Of a DNA stretch of 43,622 nucleotides, positions 8,442-15,981 are shown in pieces (the stretch's first letter is position 1; each line of letters begins with the position of its first letter). Below the pieces are notes generated by a model, which was given only the letters and a program-made list of their open reading frames with translations, made no database searches and was not told where the DNA came from. The position numbers were made by a program, and so were the translations under genes. Source of the stretch: Geosporobacter sp040797825 (lineage in GTDB: Bacteria > Bacillota > Clostridia > Peptostreptococcales > Thermotaleaceae); the NCBI GenBank assembly GCA_040797825.1, contig JBFNEZ010000014.1, positions 1 through 43,622 on the forward strand, written 5' to 3'.

Positions 8442-9476
8442 ATGAAAAAGGTACTGTTAAGAATTTTTTTAGGCGTTTTAATAGTAACGCAGCTGGTTGG
8501 ATGTGCGAAAAGTGCACCAGCTGCAACACCAGCTGGTGCAGCGTCAGAGAAAAAGTACATAATTCGAATGTCCTATGTGGTTGCTGAAGCTCAGTCAACC
8601 CACGTTGGTGCCCAAGAAGTATTCAAGAAGTATGTAGAAGAAGCCTCTGGTGGAAGAATTAGTGTTGAGTTGTATCCAAATGGACAGCTTTATTCAGGGG
8701 ATAGACAGGCAATAGAGGCTGTTCAGCTAGGGACGATTGAAATGACCATACCTGCTGCCGCTGTATTATCTGGTTTTGAACCAAAATTTCAAGTCTTTGA
8801 CCTACCCTATTTGTTTAAAGATAAAGAGCAAGCCTATGCAGCCCTAGATGGGGAACTAGGAACAAAGCTAAATGAATTATTGCTTAATCAAGGATTGGTC
8901 AATTTAGCCTATGGTGAAAACGGATTTAGACATGTGATGAACAACATAAAACCCATTCATACGCCAGCAGATTTAAAGGGATTAAAGATTAGAACCATGG
9001 AAAACCCCGTTCAAATCGGAATCTTTAAGGCTCTAGGTGCAAATCCAACACCAATGTCCTTTGGTGAATTATATACTGCACTACAGCAAAAGACTGTAGA
9101 AGGTGGAGAAAATCCAGTTCCATTGGTATATACTTCTAAATTCTATGAGGTTCAAAAATATTACAGTTTAAATGGACATCAATATGCGCCAACGGTGGTA
9201 TTGATCAATCAAGATTACTTCAATAGTTTGCCTGAAGATCTTCAGGGAATAGTAAAAACGGGTGCGGAAAAATTTAGAGATGAACAGCGAATTATCAATG
9301 GTAAACAAGAAGAAGAATTTATGGTTCAGTTAAAAGAAAATGGCATGGAAATCAACACAATTAATGATGAGGAGAAAGCCTTATTTGTTGAAACTACCAA
9401 TTCTGTATATGATGAATTTGCAGATGTTATCGGGGAAGAGCTCATGGGGATTGCAAAGGACATTCGTTCTAAATAA
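8442..9476 (+). CDS. dctP: TRAP transporter solute-binding lipoprotein, DctP family
   Basis: 344-residue extracytoplasmic binding protein that captures a carboxylate for the TRAP permease encoded next. The first 21 residues are a lipoprotein signal ending in the lipobox LVGC (Cys21 lipidated), followed by a Ser/Ala/Pro-rich tether. The fold then begins at YIIRMSY. The DctP motif LKGLKIRTMENP (179-190) carries Arg184, the residue that salt-bridges the ligand carboxylate in this family. The position, followed by small and large membrane subunits, is the normal TRAP order. AAGGGGG (8428-8434) is the ribosome site. The ligand is unknown; the downstream deacylase and aminotransferase suggest an acylated amino acid or a related acid. 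Confidence 0.93.
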   Translation: MKKVLLRIFLGVLIVTQLVGCAKSAPAATPAGAASEKKYIIRMSYVVAEAQSTHVGAQEVFKKYVEEASGGRISVELYPNGQLYSGDRQAIEAVQLGTIEMTIPAAAVLSGFEPKFQVFDLPYLFKDKEQAYAALDGELGTKLNELLLNQGLVNLAYGENGFRHVMNNIKPIHTPADLKGLKIRTMENPVQIGIFKALGANPTPMSFGELYTALQQKTVEGGENPVPLVYTSKFYEVQKYYSLNGHQYAPTVVLINQDYFNSLPEDLQGIVKTGAEKFRDEQRIINGKQEEEFMVQLKENGMEINTINDEEKALFVETTNSVYDEFADVIGEELMGIAKDIRSK

Positions 9477-9481
9477 TCATT

Positions 9482-9521
9482 GAGGACAAGTGAAATCGAG
9501 ATATTACCTTCACTTGTCCTC
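9482..9521 (+). terminator. Hairpin between dctP and dctQ, attenuator or mRNA stabiliser
   Basis: GAGGACAAGTGAA (9482-9494) and TTCACTTGTCCTC (9509-9521) form a perfect 13-pair stem with a 14-base loop. It lacks a proper T run (followed by TAAAAC), so it is more likely partial termination or a 3'-end block that keeps binding-protein mRNA in excess over the permease subunits. Confidence 0.6.
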
Positions 9522-9551
9522 TAAAACAATATAGGTAAAGAGGGTGAGGAA

Positions 9552-10034
9552 TTGTTAAAGAAGTTATGGAATAATATGGAAGAATATTTTTTGGTATCCA
9601 GTTTAATCCTGACCGTTGGCCTTATCTTTATACAAGTAGTTATGCGCTATATCTTTAAAAATTCGCTTACATGGAGTGAAGAAGCTGCTCGATATATATT
9701 CCTGTGGCAAATATGGGTTGGAGCAAGCTATGCGGTAAAGAAAAACAAGCATCTGAGAATTTCCATCTTGAAGGATAAGCTTGGTGAAGAAAATGGTTTT
9801 TATTTTGAATTAGTATCCCATCTATTGTGGATTGTATTTACCTTATTTTTGGTTTTTTATGGATATACCTTGGCGAATAATATTTTTACAAGAGGACAAT
9901 TGTCACCAGCCATGAGAATGCCCATGGGATATGCCTATCTTTCTGTTCCAGTAGGTTGTTCCATGATGTTGATTCGATTAATCGAAAAAATCATAGAACT
10001 TGTTCATTCAAAAAAGAAAGCAGGTGCATACTGA
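9552..10034 (+). CDS. dctQ: TRAP transporter small permease subunit, DctQ family
   Basis: 160-residue membrane protein with four predicted helices, the small subunit that joins the DctP-type binding protein to the large permease. The family motif region is visible as MRYIFKNSLTWSEEAARYIFLWQIW near residues 31-55, and Gly-Ala-Ser-Tyr-Ala after it. The TTG start (9552) is chosen because AGGGTGAGG lies directly upstream; an internal ATG at codon 9 would remove the N-terminal amphipathic start usual for DctQ. Its TGA stop overlaps the ATG of dctM (shared base 10034), so the two subunits are translationally coupled. Confidence 0.9.
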   Translation: MLKKLWNNMEEYFLVSSLILTVGLIFIQVVMRYIFKNSLTWSEEAARYIFLWQIWVGASYAVKKNKHLRISILKDKLGEENGFYFELVSHLLWIVFTLFLVFYGYTLANNIFTRGQLSPAMRMPMGYAYLSVPVGCSMMLIRLIEKIIELVHSKKKAGAY

Positions 10035-11317
10035 TGACCTTGGTAGCCTTATTTGCCATACTAACCCTACTGTTGATACTAGGAATACCCATAGGAATCA
10101 GCTTGGGTTTTGCCACATTGATAACCATGGCCCTGTTTAGCAAAATTCCTTTGATAATGATTAGCCAAAATGCATTTGCCGCCCTAGATTCTTTCCCTTT
10201 AATGGCCATACCTTTTTTCATATTGGCAGGTTCTCTAATGAGCTATGGAGGCATATCCAGAAGACTTTTAAATTTAGCGGACAGTCTTGTCGGTTTTATT
10301 ACAGGGGGATTGTCTCTAGTGACTATCGTAAGTTGTATGTTTTTTTCGGCTATATCTGGTTCTGGTCCTGCTACAGTGTCTGCCATAGGCTCTTTTATGA
10401 TTCCAGCCATGAAGGAAAAAAAATATGATGAAGGTTTTGCAAGTGCGCTGACGGCCTGTGCAGGTTCTATTGGTGTCATTATACCTCCCAGTATACCCTA
10501 TGTCATCTATGGTGTGGTGTCGGGGGTCTCTGTAGGAGAGATGTTTATTGCAGGGATTATCCCTGGGATTTTAATTGGTCTGGCCCTTATGATTACCAGC
10601 TATGGAATTGCTAAAAAGAATGGTTATATTGGTACCCGAGAAAAACCGGAATTGATGATGGCCATAAGAGCCATTAAAGAGTCCTTTGCGGCCCTTATGG
10701 TACCGGTGATTATTTTAGGCGGAATCTATGGTGGAGTCTTTACGCCTACAGAAGCGGCGGTAGTGGCCGTAGTATATGCTATATTTGCTGGTGTATTTAT
10801 TTATAAAGAATTGGATTTCAAAAAATTTATTGAAGCCTTAAAAGAGGCAGCTGTCATTAATGGAGCCACCACCTTTATGGTAGGGCTGTCTATGTCCTTT
10901 GCTTCCTATCTAACAATGGAGCGGATTCCCTCTATGATTGCACAAAGTCTGCTGAGTATAACCGATAACAAATACATGCTGCTTACCATGATCATGGGAT
11001 TCCTTCTTATAGTAGGATGCTTTATAGACAATCTATCCTCTATGATCATATTGACACCAATTTTTTTACCCATTGTTGTATCCCTTGGAGTAAGTCCCCT
11101 GCACTTTGGAATCATGATGACGATTGCCTTGGCTATTGGTTTTGTAACACCGCCCTATGGTGCCAATCTATTCGTTGCTTCCGCTGTATCGGAAGTCAGT
11201 TTAGAGAAGATTACTGCAAAGATTATTCCTTTCATTATTGCTTTGATCTGCTGTCTAATGCTGGTAGTTTTCGTGCCTAACCTAAGCTTATGGCTAGTTA
11301 AAATCTTTAAAGGCTAG
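10034..11317 (+). CDS. dctM: TRAP transporter large permease subunit, DctM family
   Basis: 427-residue integral membrane protein with about twelve helices, the sodium-driven channel subunit of the TRAP importer. Recognisable family segments include FPLMAIPFFILAGSLM, ISGSGPATVSAIGS and GVFTPTEAAVVAVVYA, the last being a strongly conserved DctM signature. A longer open frame begins at 9956 inside dctQ, but the ATG at 10034 overlaps the dctQ stop (TGATG) and gives the normal family length and N terminus. Together with DctP and DctQ it would import one substrate per cycle with sodium, fitting the NhaC sodium/proton antiporter encoded later in the same locus. Confidence 0.93.
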   Translation: MTLVALFAILTLLLILGIPIGISLGFATLITMALFSKIPLIMISQNAFAALDSFPLMAIPFFILAGSLMSYGGISRRLLNLADSLVGFITGGLSLVTIVSCMFFSAISGSGPATVSAIGSFMIPAMKEKKYDEGFASALTACAGSIGVIIPPSIPYVIYGVVSGVSVGEMFIAGIIPGILIGLALMITSYGIAKKNGYIGTREKPELMMAIRAIKESFAALMVPVIILGGIYGGVFTPTEAAVVAVVYAIFAGVFIYKELDFKKFIEALKEAAVINGATTFMVGLSMSFASYLTMERIPSMIAQSLLSITDNKYMLLTMIMGFLLIVGCFIDNLSSMIILTPIFLPIVVSLGVSPLHFGIMMTIALAIGFVTPPYGANLFVASAVSEVSLEKITAKIIPFIIALICCLMLVVFVPNLSLWLVKIFKG

Positions 11318-11349
11318 TCTGTGATGAATAAAATGGAGAGGGTATAGAT

Positions 11350-12258
11350 ATGGCCCAAATTTATAATGAAATTTTGGTGTTGTTTTTAATGATAGGAATA
11401 GGCTATCTGATTTCAAAATTAAATATCATAGATGGGAGGATGAATAAGGGAATTTCAAAATTATTGGTGAATGTAACACTGCCGCTGCTGATATTTTCCT
11501 CTTTTACAACACAATATAAAGGGAATGTATTCGTCAATATGTTTCAGCTCTTTATATATTCAAACATTATCTTCTTAATGTGTACCATAGGTGGGAAATT
11601 TCTATCCAATAGAATGAATGTTTCAAAAAAGGATGTTTTTCATTTTATTTTAATATTTTCTAACTGTGGATTTGTAGGTTTTCCCGTTGTGAAAAGTATT
11701 TATGGAGATTTGGGCGTTCTTTATACATCTGTATTCAATGTTACATACAACATTTTTATCTGGACCGTTGGTGTGATGATTTATACGAAGGGAAAGGAAT
11801 CCACAGACATTAAAAAAATAGCAAAAAATCCCAATATTATTGCAGTATTTTTAGGGGTGAGCATGATGGCTTTATCTGTTGAACTGCCTGTATACATTTC
11901 CAAAACAGCTTCTATGGTCGGCTCAGTGACAACCCCTTTGTCTATGATTTCCATTGGTGCCATGCTATCGGAGATAAGTTTGGGAAAAATTCTAAAAGAT
12001 TGGACCATTTATTACTTATCCTTCCTAAGGTTGTTGGTTATACCTTTAATAGGGTATGCTGGTCTAAGGTTATTTCATATTGATATGGTCATTGTCAATG
12101 TGATTACGATTTGTCTAGCCATGCCCGCAGCTTCCTTAGGGGCTATATTGGCTGAAAGCTATAATAACAACGCCAGATATGCTTCTGTATGTGTTTTGGT
12201 GAGCACTTTATTTTCAATTATTACGATACCTTTTGTTACTTCTTTAATCATGTATTGA
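11350..12258 (+). CDS. AEC family (auxin efflux carrier-like) permease
   Basis: 302-residue membrane protein with about ten helices. The N-terminal stretch (IGYLISKLNIID) and the half-way motifs NVTLPLLIFSSF and SNCGFVGFPVVKSIYG match the AEC family, whose bacterial members transport malonate, malate or other carboxylates. It starts at ATG 11350 after GGAGAGGG, 32 bases behind dctM, in the same direction, so it is probably in the TRAP transcript. In this context it may export a product acid of the pathway rather than import the substrate, since TRAP already does that. The exact substrate cannot be read from sequence. Confidence 0.85.
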   Translation: MAQIYNEILVLFLMIGIGYLISKLNIIDGRMNKGISKLLVNVTLPLLIFSSFTTQYKGNVFVNMFQLFIYSNIIFLMCTIGGKFLSNRMNVSKKDVFHFILIFSNCGFVGFPVVKSIYGDLGVLYTSVFNVTYNIFIWTVGVMIYTKGKESTDIKKIAKNPNIIAVFLGVSMMALSVELPVYISKTASMVGSVTTPLSMISIGAMLSEISLGKILKDWTIYYLSFLRLLVIPLIGYAGLRLFHIDMVIVNVITICLAMPAASLGAILAESYNNNARYASVCVLVSTLFSIITIPFVTSLIMY

Positions 12259-12297
12259 GAAAAGTAAACAATATTTATAGAAACATTGGAGGTTAAG

Positions 12298-13497
12298 ATG
12301 AATCATTTTAAATATTCTATTCCTACAGAAGCTTTTTTCGGAAAGGATAGCATTGATATAATTCCAACAGAAATTAAAAAATATGGTCAAAGAGTGCTAT
12401 TTATTTATGGAGGGAGCAGCATCAAAAATATAGGCCTCTATGATAAAATAAAAAGAAATTTTGAGGATAATGCTATCTACCATATTGAATTATCTGGAGT
12501 AGAAGCAAATCCAAAACTGTCAAAGGTAATGGAAGGCATTGCCCTTATAAAAGAAAATCAACTGGATTTTATTCTGGCAGTTGGAGGTGGAAGTGTTATT
12601 GATTGTGGAAAGGCAATTTCTGCAGGGGTCTTTTATGAAGGAGATCCTTGGGATTTTTGTATAGGAAAGGCAATAGTAGAGAAAACATTGCCTGTTGGTG
12701 CAGTGGTGACCATTGCAGCAACGGGATCGGAAATGAATGGAAATGCTATTATAACCAATGAAAAACTAAAGCGTAAATTACCTGCTAAGAGTCCACTGAT
12801 GAAACCCCGATTTGCTGTCCTAGATCCAACCCTTACATACTCAGTTTCCAAATATCAGACTGCAGCTGGTGTGGCAGACATTATCAGCCATGTAATGGAG
12901 CAATATTTCTCTCCCACAGAAGGGAGCTTTTTACAGGATAGATTGTGTGAGGCAGTTATTAAAACCTGTATAAAATATGGCCCCATCGCTTTAAAGGATC
13001 CTGAAAACTATGAGGCCAGAGCCAATTTGATGTGGGCATCTACATTGGGCCTCAATGAATCCTTAGGCTATGGCAAGGTAGGAGATTGGGCAGTTCATTC
13101 TATAGAGCATGAGATTTCAGCGGAGTATGATATCACCCACGGAGTAGGGTTGGCTATTTTGATACCTAGCTGGATGAGATGGGTGCTGGATGCTAGTACG
13201 GTGGATAAGCTCTATGAATATGCGGTCAATGTTTGGCAGGTAGATAAAGCAGATAAATTTGAAGGTGCCTTACAGGGAATTGAAAAAACGGAAGTTTTCT
13301 TTCAGTCCTTAGGTTTACCAGAAAGGTTAAGTGAATTGGGAATAGGAGATGGACACTTTGAAAAAATGGCTGTGAATGCACTAAACTTTAGACAGGTAGG
13401 GAATTTTAAAAAGCTCTCAAAGGAAGATATTGTATCTATTCTTCAGGATGCTCACAACGGTTGTGCAAGTGTACCGATAAATATGAATAGAGACTGA
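12298..13497 (+). CDS. Iron-containing alcohol dehydrogenase (BDH-like)
   Basis: 399-residue group III alcohol dehydrogenase. Visible are the nucleotide motif GGGSVID (96-102) and GSEM (143-146), and the metal ligands Asp194 and His198 (ADIISHVMEQ), His267 (WAVHSIEHE) and His281 (ITHGVGL). The overall pattern, including ATGSEMNGNAIITN, is closest to NADPH-dependent butanol dehydrogenases (BdhA/YqhD type). The ATG at 12298 is chosen because GGAGG (12288-12292) precedes it; a TTG at 12286 lies before that site and is unlikely. It sits between transport genes and the deacylase/aminotransferase pair, so a likely role is reduction of the semialdehyde made by the aminotransferase to a hydroxy acid. 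Confidence 0.92.
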   Translation: MNHFKYSIPTEAFFGKDSIDIIPTEIKKYGQRVLFIYGGSSIKNIGLYDKIKRNFEDNAIYHIELSGVEANPKLSKVMEGIALIKENQLDFILAVGGGSVIDCGKAISAGVFYEGDPWDFCIGKAIVEKTLPVGAVVTIAATGSEMNGNAIITNEKLKRKLPAKSPLMKPRFAVLDPTLTYSVSKYQTAAGVADIISHVMEQYFSPTEGSFLQDRLCEAVIKTCIKYGPIALKDPENYEARANLMWASTLGLNESLGYGKVGDWAVHSIEHEISAEYDITHGVGLAILIPSWMRWVLDASTVDKLYEYAVNVWQVDKADKFEGALQGIEKTEVFFQSLGLPERLSELGIGDGHFEKMAVNALNFRQVGNFKKLSKEDIVSILQDAHNGCASVPINMNRD

Positions 13498-13510
13498 CTA
13501 CAAAGGGACG

Positions 13511-13539
13511 TTGAGATGGTGATTTATTCATGTTATAAT
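13511..13539 (+). promoter_or_regulatory. Promoter of the gntR gene
   Basis: -35 TTGAGA (13511-13516), a 17-base spacer and -10 TATAAT (13534-13539). It lies in the gap after the alcohol dehydrogenase and would allow the regulator to be made independently of the TRAP transcript. Confidence 0.6.
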
Positions 13540-13577
13540 TGGTGAAAATGGACATTTCAACAAATTTGGAGGGTTAC

Positions 13578-14228
13578 ATGAGTAATTTACCTAAAATCGG
13601 AGATAAAAAATCATTGACTCAGAAAGCCTATGATGCTATAAAAGAAGCTATACTACTAAACCAATTAAAGCCAGGAGAGCTATTGAAAGAAGAAAAGTTA
13701 GCGGAATCCTTGGTGATTAGTAGAACACCCATAAGAAGTGCCCTAAAACAACTTTCCTATGAGCATTTAGTAACTATCAATTCATCTAGAAATATGATTG
13801 TTTCAACCATCACCCAAAAGGATATTGAAGAACTCTATGTGGTGAGAGAGGCCTTAGAATTGGCAACGGTTCGAGAGTTAAAGGGTAGAATTACAAATGA
13901 AAATATTCGGGTTTTAGAAGGGATTCTTTCAAGGCAGGAGCAAGCCCGGTTAGAAGAAGATTATGTAGAATACGTTAAACTAGAATTGGAATTTCATGTA
14001 TCCTTGGCCAAGTACACGCGAAATAAATGGATCATAGAAATGAGCAGTACAGTTCATACAATCGTACAGCGATATTTGGTTTTATCAGGAAGCCTCAAAA
14101 AGCATTCATCCGCTGCATCTGAAGAACATAGGAGAATATTGGCTGCAATTGCAGAGGGGGATTTTGAAAAGGCTGAACAGCTGATGTTTGAACATATTGA
14201 TAAAGTAAAGAATAGAATACTAACCTAG
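13578..14228 (+). CDS. GntR-family transcriptional regulator, FCD (FadR) subfamily
   Basis: 216-residue regulator. The N-terminal winged helix (about 10-75) shows the GntR pattern: AYDAIKEAILLNQLKPGELL, then LAESLVISRTPIRSALKQL. The C-terminal FCD domain (about 85-215) has the family layout EELYVVREALELATVREL, ELEFHVSLAKYTRN with a metal-site His, and EEHRRILAAIAEGDFEKAEQLMFEHI. The ATG at 13578 is chosen because GGAGGG (13568-13573) precedes it and the promoter -10 box overlaps the earlier in-frame TTG at 13539. FCD regulators usually bind small carboxylic acids and release DNA. The TTGTATACAA-type palindromes at 8356-8383 and 14277-14294 flank its regulon and are its probable operators. Confidence 0.92.
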   Translation: MSNLPKIGDKKSLTQKAYDAIKEAILLNQLKPGELLKEEKLAESLVISRTPIRSALKQLSYEHLVTINSSRNMIVSTITQKDIEELYVVREALELATVRELKGRITNENIRVLEGILSRQEQARLEEDYVEYVKLELEFHVSLAKYTRNKWIIEMSSTVHTIVQRYLVLSGSLKKHSSAASEEHRRILAAIAEGDFEKAEQLMFEHIDKVKNRILT

Positions 14229-14276
14229 TCTGGATAGGCATAACCAAAGAGGTGTAATAGATTGTTTATTTAATGG

Positions 14277-14294
14277 ATTTGTATACAAATACAA
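14277..14294. promoter_or_regulatory. Second GntR-type operator, before the deacylase gene
   Basis: ATTTGTATACAAAT (14277-14290) is a perfect 14-base palindrome, and with the next four bases it repeats 18 bases identical to the centre of the 8356-8383 site. It ends 13 bases before the ATG of the M20 deacylase, abutting its AGGGG ribosome site, so bound regulator would block either initiation of transcription or elongation into this part of the locus. Confidence 0.7.
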
Positions 14295-14307
14295 TAGGGG
14301 TGATGAC

Positions 14308-15981
14308 ATGAGAAATTTTAAAAATGAAATGGAGAACCTTACAAAGGAACTGGTAAAAATCCCAAGCATTAATAATACCGCGGGAGAAGTGGATATTGCT
14401 AACAAAATCTATGGATATATCCAAGAATTTGAATATTTTAAAAAGAATAAACAATATCTGTGGCAACAAAAATTGAAAAATGACCCCTTGGGAAGGTTTA
14501 ATGTAATAGCACTTATTAGAGGGGAAAAGAGCCCATCGAATAAAACTATTATTTTGCATGGACATACAGATACTGTAGGCGTAGAGGATTTTGGCGAATT
14601 GGCTGCCTATGCTTTTGATCCAGATGCCTTGGAAGAAAAGTTAAAGGAGAGGAGACTGGATAAAGAGGTAGAGGAAGACTTAATGAGTGGAGACTGGATG
14701 TTTGGTAGGGGAACGAATGATATGAAAGCAGGCTTGGCAGCCCACCTCATATTATTTAAGGAAATCTCTAAGCATGTGGATAAACTGAGCGGAAATATTA
14801 TCTTTATGTGCAATCCTGTGGAAGAAAATCAACATACGGGGATTATTGAAGCCATCGATTTACTGGAGGAATTAAAGATTGAGGAAAAGCTAGAATATAT
14901 GGTGGCCATCAATAATGACTATACCACTGCCATGAGCCCTAATGATACCAATAGATATATTTACTTAGGTGCAGTTGGCAAGCTGCTGCCCTGTTACTAC
15001 ATAGTGGGAAAAGAGACCCATGTGGGGCAATGCTTTGAAGGTTTGGATCCAAATTTAATTGCAGCGGAATTGGTGCGGCTGATTAATTTAAATAGTGAAC
15101 TTTGTGATGAATATGGAGGAGAATATACATTACCGCCTGCTGCATTAAAGCTAACTGATTTAAAGAAAGATTATAATGTTCAGACTCCACTGGAATCCTA
15201 TGTGTACTTTAACTATTTTTTGCATGATATATCCGTGGAGGAAGTGACAGAGATTCTATTAAAGAAGGGTGAAATAGCCTTTGCAAATGTGAAGCAATAT
15301 CTGGAAAAACAGTACCTCAGCTATTGCACCAAAACCAGTCAACCCTATGTACCTTTAAAGTGGAAACAACGGGTAACCAAATATGAAGATCTCTATAGTA
15401 AAGTGAAGGGAAAGTTAGGAGAGGAACTAGATTTGATTTTGAATGAAATGACAGAAAAGATGAAAGCAGAACATAGGGACCCTAGGGCTATCGGTTTAGA
15501 GCTTGTAAAAAAAGTTAAAGCCCTCAGCGGAGATGGGGATCCAGAAGTCATTTTATTTTATTCTCCTCCCTACTGTCCCCATAATACATTAAAAGAAGAT
15601 AATAAAGAACTTATTAAAATAATTCAAAAAACCGCTGACATTGTGGGGAAAGAATATGGTGAAACTATAAAGTTAATGCAATTTTTCCCCAGCCTATCCG
15701 ATAGCAGTTATCTAAAAATTGATGATGAGGAAAGCTCCATTCATCGATTGATTAATAATTTCCCAAGTTATCAACAGATTTATAATGTACCCGTTAAACG
15801 AATTAAAGAAATGAATATACCAGCAGTCAATTTTGGCACCTATGGAAAGGATGCCCATAAATCAACAGAAAGAGTCTATAAACCCTATACTTTTGAAGTG
15901 CTTCCAAGGCTAATCCTTACTACGATAGAGACTATTTTAGAATTTGATGTGGGGGTAAATAAGAATGAAAAATTTATATGA
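14308..15981 (+). CDS. RocB-like M20 family deacylase/peptidase
   Basis: 557-residue metallohydrolase resembling RocB, the long M20 protein of arginine/ornithine catabolism in Bacillus (566 residues), and much longer than ordinary M20 deacylases. The zinc-site motifs are present: HGHTDTV (His86, catalytic Asp88), GRGTNDMKAG (Asp138) and VEEN (catalytic Glu172). Later His residues in ETHVGQCFEG and KDAHKSTE complete the metal and substrate site. The RocB-specific long insert covers about residues 255-400. Expected chemistry is hydrolysis of an N-acyl or peptide bond to free an amino acid. Its stop overlaps the aminotransferase start by 17 bases, so deacylation and transamination are coupled. 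Substrate is inferred only. Confidence 0.88.
   Translation: MRNFKNEMENLTKELVKIPSINNTAGEVDIANKIYGYIQEFEYFKKNKQYLWQQKLKNDPLGRFNVIALIRGEKSPSNKTIILHGHTDTVGVEDFGELAAYAFDPDALEEKLKERRLDKEVEEDLMSGDWMFGRGTNDMKAGLAAHLILFKEISKHVDKLSGNIIFMCNPVEENQHTGIIEAIDLLEELKIEEKLEYMVAINNDYTTAMSPNDTNRYIYLGAVGKLLPCYYIVGKETHVGQCFEGLDPNLIAAELVRLINLNSELCDEYGGEYTLPPAALKLTDLKKDYNVQTPLESYVYFNYFLHDISVEEVTEILLKKGEIAFANVKQYLEKQYLSYCTKTSQPYVPLKWKQRVTKYEDLYSKVKGKLGEELDLILNEMTEKMKAEHRDPRAIGLELVKKVKALSGDGDPEVILFYSPPYCPHNTLKEDNKELIKIIQKTADIVGKEYGETIKLMQFFPSLSDSSYLKIDDEESSIHRLINNFPSYQQIYNVPVKRIKEMNIPAVNFGTYGKDAHKSTERVYKPYTFEVLPRLILTTIETILEFDVGVNKNEKFI

Noticed and set aside
9956..10033. Longer N terminus for DctM beginning at 9956
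   Set aside because: It would run inside dctQ in another frame; the ATG at 10034 overlaps the dctQ stop and gives the standard DctM start.
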